From contig JADFMM010000020.1 of NCBI GenBank assembly GCA_022563885.1, forward strand, positions 1-39,830: a DNA stretch of 39,830 nt, in the 5' to 3' direction. Every line of letters begins with the position of its first letter. Within the stretch, counting starts at the first letter, position 1. Shown one piece after another: positions 33,727 through 39,830 of the stretch. Made by a program: the position numbers and the translations under genes. The notes beneath the pieces are model-generated. The model worked only from the letters and a program-made list of their open reading frames with translations. It was not told the DNA's origin and searched no databases. The DNA comes from Planctomycetota bacterium (GTDB lineage Bacteria > Planctomycetota > Phycisphaerae > Sedimentisphaerales > Anaerobacaceae).

Positions 33727-33935
33727 TATTCCCTTTCAACTTTTACCCTTTAACTTTTTCCTCTTCACCATTGACTTTTAACTTTTCCCTTTTCACCTTT
33801 GACTTTTAACTATCGCCCTTTTAACTTTTCCCTTTTCACCTTTGACTTTTAACTATCGTCCTTTCACCTTTCACCTTTGACTGATCCCTTTTAACTCTTA
33901 ACACGTAAAACCAAGCGAAGCGCATTCTTTTCACC
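33727..33935. repeat. Degenerate pyrimidine heptamer array
   Basis: About 200 bases consist mostly of seven-base units on the theme TTTNNCY: TTTAACT, TTTCCCT, TTTCACC, TTTGACT, TTTTACC. The segment TTTTCCCTTTTCACCTTTGA followed by CTTTTAACTATCG occurs twice. No gene or CRISPR-like spacer is seen. Confidence 0.8.
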
Positions 33936-33977
33936 TTTCACAGCCAAAGGCGCTCCCAGCGCAGCGTTAACTCTAAA
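33936..33977 (+). repeat. Palindromic dispersed repeat, copy 1 (left of S23-like gene)
   Basis: It contains CACAGCCAAAGGCGCTC followed by CCAGCGCAGCGTTAACTC. The core can fold (GCGCT...AGCGC). It ends a few bases before the four-helix-bundle start codon. Confidence 0.75.
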
Positions 33978-33980
33978 AGA

Positions 33981-34352
33981 ATGAACCGCGCACACAAAAA
34001 ACTAGCAGTATGGCAAGGTGCGGTTCATCTGGCGACCCAGCTATACAAACAAACGGAGTCCTTTCCTGACTCCGAAAAGTTTGGTCTCGTATCGCAGCTC
34101 CGTCGTGCCGGTGTGTCAGTTCCTTCGAATATCGCCGAAGGAGCGGCCCGGAACAGTGACCGCGATTTCCTTCGTTTCCTAAACATGGCAAACGGGTCTC
34201 TTAGTGAGATTGACACTCAACTAGAAATTGCCAGGCAATTGAATTATCTCCATCCAGACGAAGTGGCATCGATCGAAGATCTGGTCAACTCGGTATCTAT
34301 AAAGCTAGCCGGACTAATAAGACATTTGAAACAAAAGAGAGGAGAAAAGTGA
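33981..34352 (+). CDS. Four-helix-bundle protein, S23/Avd-like
   Basis: The product is 123 residues of the 23S rRNA intervening-sequence protein family: KKLAVWQGAVHLATQLYK, TESFPDSEKFGLVSQLRRAG, VSVPSNIAEGAARNSDRDFL and the final helices (SLSEIDTQLEIARQLNYL). The family forms pentameric barrels of four-helix bundles that bind nucleic acid; relatives are encoded in rRNA intervening sequences and as Avd accessory proteins of diversity-generating retroelements. No reverse transcriptase or variable repeat is near. The gene is bracketed by inverted copies of the palindromic repeat (33936-33977 and 34350-34380), so it looks like a small cassette. No Shine-Dalgarno is visible. Confidence 0.88.
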   Translation: MNRAHKKLAVWQGAVHLATQLYKQTESFPDSEKFGLVSQLRRAGVSVPSNIAEGAARNSDRDFLRFLNMANGSLSEIDTQLEIARQLNYLHPDEVASIEDLVNSVSIKLAGLIRHLKQKRGEK

Positions 34353-34380
34353 GCGCTTCGCTGGGAGCGTAAACTGTGAA
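34350..34380 (-). repeat. Palindromic dispersed repeat, inverted copy (right of S23-like gene)
   Basis: As complement it reads TTCACAGTTTACGCTCCCAG then CGAAGCGCTC, matching copy 1 around CGCTCCCAGCG.AGCG. It overlaps the stop codon of the four-helix-bundle gene. Confidence 0.7.
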
Positions 34381-34421
34381 AAGTAAGCGAGATGCTGTTA
34401 TGGCTGCTCTTGCACTTTACC

Positions 34422-34510
34422 CTTCACAGCCAAAGGCGCTCACAGCGCGGCGCTAGCTTTCCCAATCCACCTTTCACAGCCAATGGTGCTCTCAGCGCAG
34501 CGCTAACTCT
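34422..34510 (+). repeat. Palindromic dispersed repeat, two direct copies
   Basis: Copies at 34422-34460 (CACAGCCAAAGGCGCTCACA, AGCGCGGCGCTAG) and 34471-34510 (CACAGCCAATGGTGCTCTCA, AGCGCAGCGCTAACTC). The second ends in the same CTAACTCTAAAA-type tail as the copy at 33936. Confidence 0.75.
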
Positions 34511-34565
34511 AAAAAACAGCAGCGCCAGTGGACTCATCAACAACGAAATGCATCACTGCAGCCAT

Positions 34566-34802
34566 CTAGCCGGCTAGAGGAAAAACGTCTTCGTGGGCGA
34601 GTACATCAGCGGCGTAGATTAAGGCCGCCCGGATATCATCAGGCTGCAGCCGAGGGTATTCCTGTATAATCTCACTTTCCGAAATGCCTTGGGCCAACAT
34701 GCGTACCACCAGCTCAACCGGAATTCGAGTGCCTCGAATGACAGGTTTTCCGACCATAACTTTGGGATTAAACGTGATCCGCTGTCTCAGTTGTTCATCC
34801 AT
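34566..34802 (-). CDS. DUF433 protein, orphan antitoxin-like
   Basis: The product is 78 residues: ITFNPKVMVGKPVIRGTRIP, VRMLAQGISESEIIQEYP, LQPDDIRAALIYAADVL, the full DUF433 signature. This is a small winged-helix-like DNA-binding family often paired with a PIN-like (DUF5615) toxin and grouped with VapB45-type antitoxins. The ATG at 34802 has AAGGAG upstream, better than an in-frame ATG at 34850. No toxin partner follows or precedes it, so it is an orphan or the survivor of a decayed pair. Confidence 0.85.
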   Translation of the reverse strand: MDEQLRQRITFNPKVMVGKPVIRGTRIPVELVVRMLAQGISESEIIQEYPRLQPDDIRAALIYAADVLAHEDVFPLAG

Positions 34803-34866
34803 TGCGGTCTCCTTCATGGGCACACGTGATCCGCTTGAATTTAGGAACAAGCCAATTGTAGCACAA

Positions 34867-35016
34867 ATGGCAAAAGCAAGGCCAACAATCCTCAGATTCT
34901 TTTTGCTTTCCTTGCCTTCGCTATTAACCGCAGGTTTCAGTGTGGAGCCTCCTGCTAGGGCAGATGATACAAGAGTGGCACACGGGTGCTGGCACTTGGC
35001 CTCTTATCCATTTTAA
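34867..35016 (+). pseudogene. Signal-peptide stub of an exported protein
   Basis: An ATG at 34867 gives 49 residues starting MAKARPTILRFFLLSLPSLL and reaching PPARADDTRV, a good Sec leader with an AxA-type cleavage site. The frame ends soon after in the repeat-rich zone. It is most simply the beginning of an exported protein whose body has been lost. The rest of 34803-35138 holds repeats only. Confidence 0.4.
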
Positions 35017-35110
35017 CCTTTCACAGCCAACGGCGCTCACACCAAAGCGATAAGTTTAAATCCTTAACCTCTAACAGCCAAAGGCGCTCCTAGCGAAGCG
35101 CTCACTTTTC
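35017..35110 (+). repeat. Palindromic dispersed repeat, two further copies
   Basis: Copies at 35017-35055 (CACAGCCAACGGCGCTCACA, then a diverged right arm) and 35064-35110 (AACAGCCAAAGGCGCTCCTA, GCGAAGCGCTCAC). The second runs straight into TTTCACC heptamers before the ABC-ATPase stub. Confidence 0.7.
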
Positions 35111-35138
35111 ACCTTTCACTGTTAACTTTTAACTAACA

Positions 35139-35447
35139 GTGTCCGACGTAGTAATCCAAATCGAAAACCTAAGCAAGCAATACCGCCTGGGCCTAGTCGG
35201 CACCGGAACCGTCTCCCACGACCTGAATCGATGGTGGCACCGCATCCGCGGCAAAGAGGACCCCTACTTAAAAGTCACGCAAGTAAATGATAGAACGAAA
35301 GCAGTAAAAAGTAATAAGCTAAAAGCAAAAAGTGATGGACAGAAAACCAGGAGCAAGTCTCACCCTTTGCTTCACCTTTCACCTTTCACCTTTCACCTTT
35401 CCCTTTTCACCTTTCACTATGAACAACGACGTAGTCATACGAGTTGA
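35139..35447 (+). pseudogene. N-terminal stub of a polysaccharide ABC-transporter ATPase (1)
   Basis: A GTG-started frame begins VIQIENLSKQYRLG, then GTGTVSHDLNRWWHRIRGKE, the opening of Wzt/TagH-like ATPases of polysaccharide exporters, whose full length exceeds 240 residues. Homology stops at about KEDPYLKV (near 35280), before the Walker A motif. The frame then enters low-complexity repeat sequence (about 35290-35418). It cannot be functional. Confidence 0.75.
35361..35418. repeat. TTTCACC heptamer array
   Basis: At least four nearly perfect TTTCACC units in a row with flanking variants (TTTCCCT, TTTTCAC). It links the first ABC-ATPase stub to the second. Confidence 0.85.
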
Positions 35448-35559
35448 GAATTTGTCCAAACAATACTCGCCCTGTGAAATAGGAAATCCAAGATGTACGT
35501 TTATGTACTTCAATCTGAGAAGGATACTCTTTTATATACTGGATGTACTAAAGACTTAA
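35419..35559 (+). pseudogene. N-terminal stub of a polysaccharide ABC-transporter ATPase (2)
   Basis: ATG at 35419 reads VVIRVENLSKQYS, a second start of the same ATPase family, then loses homology within about 20 residues as a GIY-YIG remnant begins in another frame. It is a duplicated beginning of the gene family, not a functional protein. Confidence 0.7.
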
Positions 35560-35662
35560 AATAACGGTAGCGATGCATGATGAAGGGCACGTAGAATCAA
35601 TCAATGCTAGACGCCCTCCAAAACTGGTCACCGACGGGGACGGAGTTTGCCCGCAAACATAA
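35493..35662 (+). pseudogene. GIY-YIG nuclease remnant
   Basis: ATG at 35493 gives MYVYVLQSEKDTLLYTGCTK then stops; this is the N-terminal YVYVLQS...LYTGxTxDL motif of small GIY-YIG endonucleases. A shifted frame from 35573 continues the family pattern with GHVESINARRPPKLV. The catalytic beginning survives, but the chain is frameshifted and only about half the usual 85-100 residues are present. Confidence 0.7.
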
Positions 35663-35675
35663 TGAAGAAGAGGTA

Positions 35676-35750
35676 GATTAGGCTGTAGGGATTTAGGCTG
35701 ATAGTAAGGATTCAAAGAACTAACAGCGCCTAACAGCCTACAGCCTAATC
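35676..35750. repeat. Inverted repeat with 14-bp perfect arms
   Basis: GATTAGGCTGTAGG at 35676-35689 is the exact complement of CCTACAGCCTAATC at 35737-35750. The right side is itself built from CAGCCTA units of seven to eight bases. The hairpin lies just before the broken third WecA-like gene. Confidence 0.75.
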
Positions 35751-35762
35751 AGCTAACTTAAA

Positions 35763-36894
35763 ATGCTCCCTTACCTACAGCTCTTTTTACTCGCCATGTT
35801 CTGTGCACTGCTTATTACACCCATTGTGATCAGGCTGGCCCAAAAGTTTGGCATTGTTGATGCACCGGGTGTGCGCAAGGTACATACCAAAACCGTGGCA
35901 TGTTTAGGAGGGGTGTCGATATTTATTTCGATCACTTGCCCCTTACTGATCACGGCCTGTATACCGAACGCAGTTGGTGGTGCGTTACGTCACGTTCCGC
36001 ATGTGGTTCTGGTGATTGCCGCTTCTTCGTTTTATTATTAGCACGTCCACTGTAGATGTGTGCGACGACGTCACCGACTTTGACGACGTTGGCCTTGCCC
36101 GTATTGGCACTTGGCGTTCCAATTTTGGATACCTTCTTCAGCATGATACGTCGTTTCATTGAACGTCGCTCTTTGTTTGCTCCGGATAGAGGCCATGTTC
36201 ACCATCGGTTATTAGAGTTGGGCTTTAAGCATCGAGACGCCGTCCTTGTCATCTACATCGTGACCGTAGGATGTACCGGTTTGGGTCTGTTGATGTTTGT
36301 CGCCTCCGAGTGGGGATCACTTGTCATCTTTGTGTGCGTGGTGGCACTGCTTCTTCAGTTCTTTTATGTTGCCGGTTCGATTCGCTTGGGAAAAGCATTC
36401 AAAGCCCTGCAGCGTCGGAATGCCATCATACGTGTGAGTCGAAATGAAATACGAACCTTTGAGGATTTACAGCTCGTGTTTCGACAAGTCGAGAACACCT
36501 CCGGTCTCTGGACGGCAACCTGTAAGGCGGCAAATCAACTGGACTTTGTTTGGTTGTCCCGTAAGGAGACAGACGAACAAGGGTTTTCGCAGACCACCGT
36601 TTGGCGAAACCCCAACTACAAACCTGAGGCCGAGGAACTCATCCTCATGAACATTCCGGTTTTGCCAACGAACGGCATGAGTCACTCGAATTTAAACTTG
36701 CCATCTCAAAAGACGGGTCTTTGGAAGCGGCGACCCGTCGCGCTTCCCTGTTTGGTCGTTTAATCGATGAGAATAAGAATCAAACCTTCCGAACCACAAC
36801 AAAAGATTTATCGATCACGAATTTGTCAGCCAAGTATGAAACAGCCGGACCAGCACTATCCCGCGGTGAGGAGTTGACCAATGATCAAAAATAA
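35763..36894 (+). pseudogene. WecA/MraY-like transferase copy 3, internally deleted
   Basis: Three pieces in three frames make one decayed homologue of copies 1 and 2. Piece 1 (35763-36041) is the N-terminus (FGIVDAPGVRKVHTKTVACL, GGVSIFIS). The middle, with LYDDLK, NxxNLIDGLDG and MGDxGS, is missing. Piece 2 (36056 to about 36685) resumes at ALPVLALGVPILDTFFSMIR, APDRGHVHHRLLELG, and includes much of the soluble tail (TFEDLQLVFRQVENTSGLW). Piece 3 (about 36688-36894), in another frame, ends EFKLAISKDGSLEAATRRAS and FGRLIDENKN, matching the ends of copies 1 and 2. The loss of all central catalytic aspartates rules out activity. Confidence 0.85.
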
Positions 36895-36985
36895 AATAAG
36901 GCCGGTGTTTGTGGATGTTGAGGCGGACACCACCTATACCTTGGATCACGAAAAGCAGGACCAGAAAGGAGGATCTCATGGATAG
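36881..36985 (+). CDS. Possible 34-residue peptide upstream of the tyrosine kinase
   Basis: ATG at 36881 overlaps the end of the broken transferase and encodes MIKNKIRPVFVDVEADTTYT and so on, ending just inside the next start codon. The excellent ribosome site AAAGGAGG of the next gene lies within it. It has no recognised family and may simply be open by chance. Confidence 0.3.
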   Translation: MIKNKIRPVFVDVEADTTYTLDHEKQDQKGGSHG

Positions 36986-39830
36986 AAACGAATCTCCCAG
37001 TGGCTCCGATCCAATCGCTCAGAATCCCAAAGACACCCATGACGCTCCGCAAGGCCTCCAGAGGACCGACGTCATCCGCAAAACCGATGCCTTATTGGCG
37101 GAACCCCAGTTACGCCAGGCAGGGCAGCCCTCAGCCTCCTCCTTATCTATTGCCACACCCACACCGCCAATGGATCTTTTTGCCTCTCTGTTACGCTACA
37201 AATGGACAGTGATCCTGGTGGCGATGCTGACGTCCATCTCATTAATTACTGCCGTCTGGATGTTGTACGTCCCAAAATACAAGGCCAAGGCTGAAATACG
37301 TATTCGACCGATCATTCCACGTCTGGTATTCCGCACCGACGAAAACGGCGCTATACCCTTTTATGCTTCCTTTGTGAACACCCAGGTCTCCATAATGCGG
37401 AGCCCCACCGTGTTGCAGCGAGTCCTGGATCAGCAAGCCGTGCTAAATACCCAATGGTACCAGTCCCCCTCTCAATCGCCGGTACAACGTCTGCTCGGAA
37501 ATCCTCCCACTCCAGCCCTGGAAAGGCTCAGGGAGGCCCTCTCCGTTCGACCCCGCCGGCGAACGGAAATCATGGACGTCTCCCTCACCGATTCCAATGC
37601 CAAAGATGCCGCCATCATTGTCAACACGGTCCTGGATCAGTACATCAAGTATATCGGGGAAAGGGCGGATGCCACCGAAGACGATCTTTACAGAAAACTG
37701 GTAGAGCAATATCGGGCCCTGGAAAACGAGATTCTCGGCAGGGAGAAGATCTGCGCTGAGCTACGCAAATCCATGGGCACCGAAGTCCCCCAAGTACTGG
37801 TAGCCACCAAACGCATGCGCCTGGACGAGACCCGAAACCGGCTGAATGATCTGAAAAACCGCATGGCCCTTCTGAGTTGGGACCGGCAGAAGCTAACGGA
37901 ATTGATCAGCTCAACCAGCCCGGAGGACGGCAATAGCGTCGCCTCTTCAGCTTCCGCAGCAGACGCACCTCAGCTCCATGACAACGCCGATGAGCTGAAA
38001 TACGCCACCCTGAACAACAACCTGCAAGCCATCCAATTTCATATAACCGCATTGGTCGCTACCCTTGGTACAAGCGGTAACAGAGCCGTCCAGATCGAGG
38101 AAGCCCGGATCCATCTCGAGGAAGTAAAACACCGAATTCGTGTCCTGGAACAGAACCGGCAGGAATGGGCAGGCCTCCTAAAACAGCTCCCGATCCCCGA
38201 TGGAAATGATACTTTACCAGGCCGGACCCGGATCATGGAACTCCCGTCCTTAGCCGCGGCAAATGATCTAGAGACCGAGTTAAGGAACATCAGAAATCAC
38301 CTCGACGCACTGACCCTATCGCTACTCACAAACAATACCCCGGATCCGGCCATTGACCCCGATATTGCGTCAACCATGAAACAAGTCACTCTCGCGGAAA
38401 TTCAACAACATGCCATCTCCATGGAAGGGGATTGGACCGTTTTTCGTAACAGATTGTCGTATATCCTGACTGCAACGGGAAACAGCATTGGACCGGCCAC
38501 AGCCTGGGAAAAACCACGACACTATCACGAAGACGTCGAATGGCGTAATCTGGATGTCAACCTGAGGGCCCTGCAACACCAATTAAATATCAGCCTCTAC
38601 GGTCCTCGACATCCGGAACGTCAACGTCTGCTACAAAATATCCAATTCGCCCGCGAAATGCTCAAGTTAAGAGAGATCCAGCTTGACGAAGCCTGGTTAA
38701 GACAATCCCGCCCTAACATGTATACTGCCACTGCCGTCGAATCACCCCTCCTCAGCTTCGAGATCCCAGATCCCGATTACCAAGGGCAACTCAAGGCACT
38801 CAATCTTCAACTGGAGCGATACAAACTCGAGGAAAAACTCCTCAAAGCTGACTATGAGCAGCAGCAGACGGAATTCAAAGAAATCATGGAAAGCGCCCAA
38901 TTACTGGAAAAGGAGAGCACCGCACTAAAGCACAAACGTAAGCTGTTCGGGGCCGTACGTGACCGACGGGATCACAAGAACATGGAACGAAATGTCCCGG
39001 GTTCCATCTCAATCCTGACCAATGCACGGGTCTCTTCCCGTCCCACGCAGGACCGGCGCCTTGTGTTTACAGCCATGGCCCTGTTTATGGGATTGGGCAT
39101 GGGCGGCGGTGTGGCTTTCTTGAGGGCCAGTCGCGATAGAGCCATCCGAGCCGTTAGCGATATCCCCATGACCTCGTATAATCCCTTCCTGGGCTGCGTC
39201 CCGCTGATACGCAGTTACAAAACAATGGCCTACGAGAACCATCCCGCGGTTACCGAGTCTGTCCGCAGCCTACGTACCGCCCTGTTATCACGTTTAGAGA
39301 ACCAGGAGAATCCGGCAACCATCCTGGTCACCAGTGCCAACGAAGGTACGGGTAAATCCAGCTTCACCCTAATGCTCGGCAGGAGCCTAATCCAGGCCGG
39401 CAAGAAGGTCCTGATAATCGATGGCGACCCCTACAAAAAGACCCTGTCAAAACGATTTGATCTTCACGAAGAAGAGGGTTTCCGCGACCTACTCATCGCC
39501 CGCGGCAATAGTATCAATAATCGGATCATGGCTACTACGGATATCCCCGACTTGAAGATTATGCCGGCAGGTCACGTAGACGACACCCACCAACCCTTTG
39601 ATGGAATCTCCAACGGGGCCTTTGAAACCTATCTCGATAAAATCGGCGAACGGTTCCAGTATGGCGTCATCTTAATAGACAGCCCTCCTCTTCTGGCCGT
39701 AGCAGACGCCGCCATCATGGCCGGCAAGGTCCATGGGGCCATCCTGGTCGAACGGGAACTGCTATCAGACCGAGACCACATCCTCCACGCCCTGGACCGA
39801 CTCCACGTCGCCGGCGGACAACTCCTGGGA
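36978..39830 (+). CDS. Wzz/Wzc-type polysaccharide tyrosine autokinase (partial, runs off the window)
   Basis: The frame is open for 951 codons from ATG 36978, with AAAGGAGG upstream, to the window end. A Ser/Pro-rich cytoplasmic start leads to a first membrane helix (about 76-98, WTVILVAMLTSISLITAVW) and a Wzz-like periplasmic region. That region runs to about residue 690, with long coiled-coil helices and a domain larger than in E. coli Wzc. The second helix (about 695-715) precedes the BY-kinase domain: Walker A ANEGTGKSS (K793), Walker A' VLIIDGDPYKK (D815, D817) and Walker B VILIDSPPLL (D901). Such kinases control chain length and export of capsule or exopolysaccharide through autophosphorylation of a C-terminal tyrosine cluster, which lies beyond the window. 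It follows the broken third transferase directly. Confidence 0.92.
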   Translation, partial: MDRNESPSGSDPIAQNPKDTHDAPQGLQRTDVIRKTDALLAEPQLRQAGQPSASSLSIATPTPPMDLFASLLRYKWTVILVAMLTSISLITAVWMLYVPKYKAKAEIRIRPIIPRLVFRTDENGAIPFYASFVNTQVSIMRSPTVLQRVLDQQAVLNTQWYQSPSQSPVQRLLGNPPTPALERLREALSVRPRRRTEIMDVSLTDSNAKDAAIIVNTVLDQYIKYIGERADATEDDLYRKLVEQYRALENEILGREKICAELRKSMGTEVPQVLVATKRMRLDETRNRLNDLKNRMALLSWDRQKLTELISSTSPEDGNSVASSASAADAPQLHDNADELKYATLNNNLQAIQFHITALVATLGTSGNRAVQIEEARIHLEEVKHRIRVLEQNRQEWAGLLKQLPIPDGNDTLPGRTRIMELPSLAAANDLETELRNIRNHLDALTLSLLTNNTPDPAIDPDIASTMKQVTLAEIQQHAISMEGDWTVFRNRLSYILTATGNSIGPATAWEKPRHYHEDVEWRNLDVNLRALQHQLNISLYGPRHPERQRLLQNIQFAREMLKLREIQLDEAWLRQSRPNMYTATAVESPLLSFEIPDPDYQGQLKALNLQLERYKLEEKLLKADYEQQQTEFKEIMESAQLLEKESTALKHKRKLFGAVRDRRDHKNMERNVPGSISILTNARVSSRPTQDRRLVFTAMALFMGLGMGGGVAFLRASRDRAIRAVSDIPMTSYNPFLGCVPLIRSYKTMAYENHPAVTESVRSLRTALLSRLENQENPATILVTSANEGTGKSSFTLMLGRSLIQAGKKVLIIDGDPYKKTLSKRFDLHEEEGFRDLLIARGNSINNRIMATTDIPDLKIMPAGHVDDTHQPFDGISNGAFETYLDKIGERFQYGVILIDSPPLLAVADAAIMAGKVHGAILVERELLSDRDHILHALDRLHVAGGQLLG

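Noticed and set aside
33981-34352. Diversity-generating retroelement (Avd-like protein)
   Set aside because: No reverse transcriptase, template repeat or variable repeat is visible within the window; the family also includes many unrelated stand-alone S23-like proteins.
33727-35418. CRISPR-like array in the pyrimidine repeats
   Set aside because: The units are seven bases long and contiguous, with no regular spacers, and no cas genes are present.
35564-35576. ops/JUMPstart-like element (CGGTAGCG) near polysaccharide genes
   Set aside because: It falls in the GIY-YIG remnant, lacks the leading GG and the rest of the element, and is not in a leader.
36370-36390. tRNA T-arm-like GGTTCGATTC
   Set aside because: It lies inside the coding frame of the third transferase remnant (AGSIRLG) and no acceptor or anticodon arm can be built around it.

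Overview
The window looks like a chromosomal contig of a Planctomycetota bacterium, most likely Phycisphaerae-like. The grounds are: a 1132-residue PVC-type exported protein with HEAT-like repeats and one CxxCH haem site beside ThuA and SGNH-type genes; a 55-residue 'small basic protein' of the kind conserved across the PVC superphylum, lying under the end of a planctomycete-style MARYRG... membrane protein; and many exported beta-propeller proteins. No rRNA, tRNA or CRISPR array was found. Taxonomy is inference; no database search was possible.

Layout. Bases 1-12770 hold an exported-protein cluster: a START-domain protein on the minus strand, then on the plus strand ThuA-like, SGNH-like, the large haem-binding/HEAT protein, a VOC-fold protein, a PhnD-like binding domain fused to a PQQ-type propeller, two sister NHL-repeat proteins (one with a Tat-like leader, one Sec) and a wrecked Tat-leader gene. 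Two MITE-like elements of about 180 bp (93-273 and 7976-8155) share a core in opposite orientation. Bases 12756-25483 are conserved housekeeping: an LpxL-type acyltransferase divergent from sppA; the minus-strand set accA, DUF374 acyltransferase, miaB; then purL, purQ, an OmpA-type lipoprotein and avtA; then a SPOR-like membrane protein with the small basic protein.

Bases 25810-28550 are one complete insertion sequence with perfect 21-bp inverted ends. It carries an IS66-type transposase (TnpC only, no TnpA or TnpB) coupled by an ATGA overlap to a DruA/DUF4338 protein, the family named from the Druantia anti-phage system. None of the other Druantia genes is present.

Bases 28800-39830 are a polysaccharide-biosynthesis region in flux. 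It has two intact WecA/MraY-like sugar-phosphate transferases and a third broken one, all with an unusual soluble C-terminal tail, and it ends in a Wzz/Wzc-type tyrosine autokinase that runs off the window (36978 onward, open for 951 codons). Between them lies a graveyard: a frameshifted UDP-glucuronate decarboxylase, two N-terminal stubs of a polysaccharide ABC-transporter ATPase, a GIY-YIG nuclease remnant and a signal-peptide stub. They are separated by two repeat types. One is a degenerate heptanucleotide repeat (TTTCACC/TTTAACT/TTTACTG-like). The other is a short palindromic repeat (AGCCAAAGGCGCTC...AGCGCAGCG); two inverted copies of it bracket a four-helix-bundle (S23/Avd-like) gene. A related repeat lies in frame inside the second transferase gene and again in that gene's leader.

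The likeliest new biology is the DruA-carrying IS66-class element and the repeat-driven remodelling of the polysaccharide locus. Promoters with near-consensus -35/-10 boxes precede the START gene, sppA and both intact transferases; the transferase leaders are long and structured.
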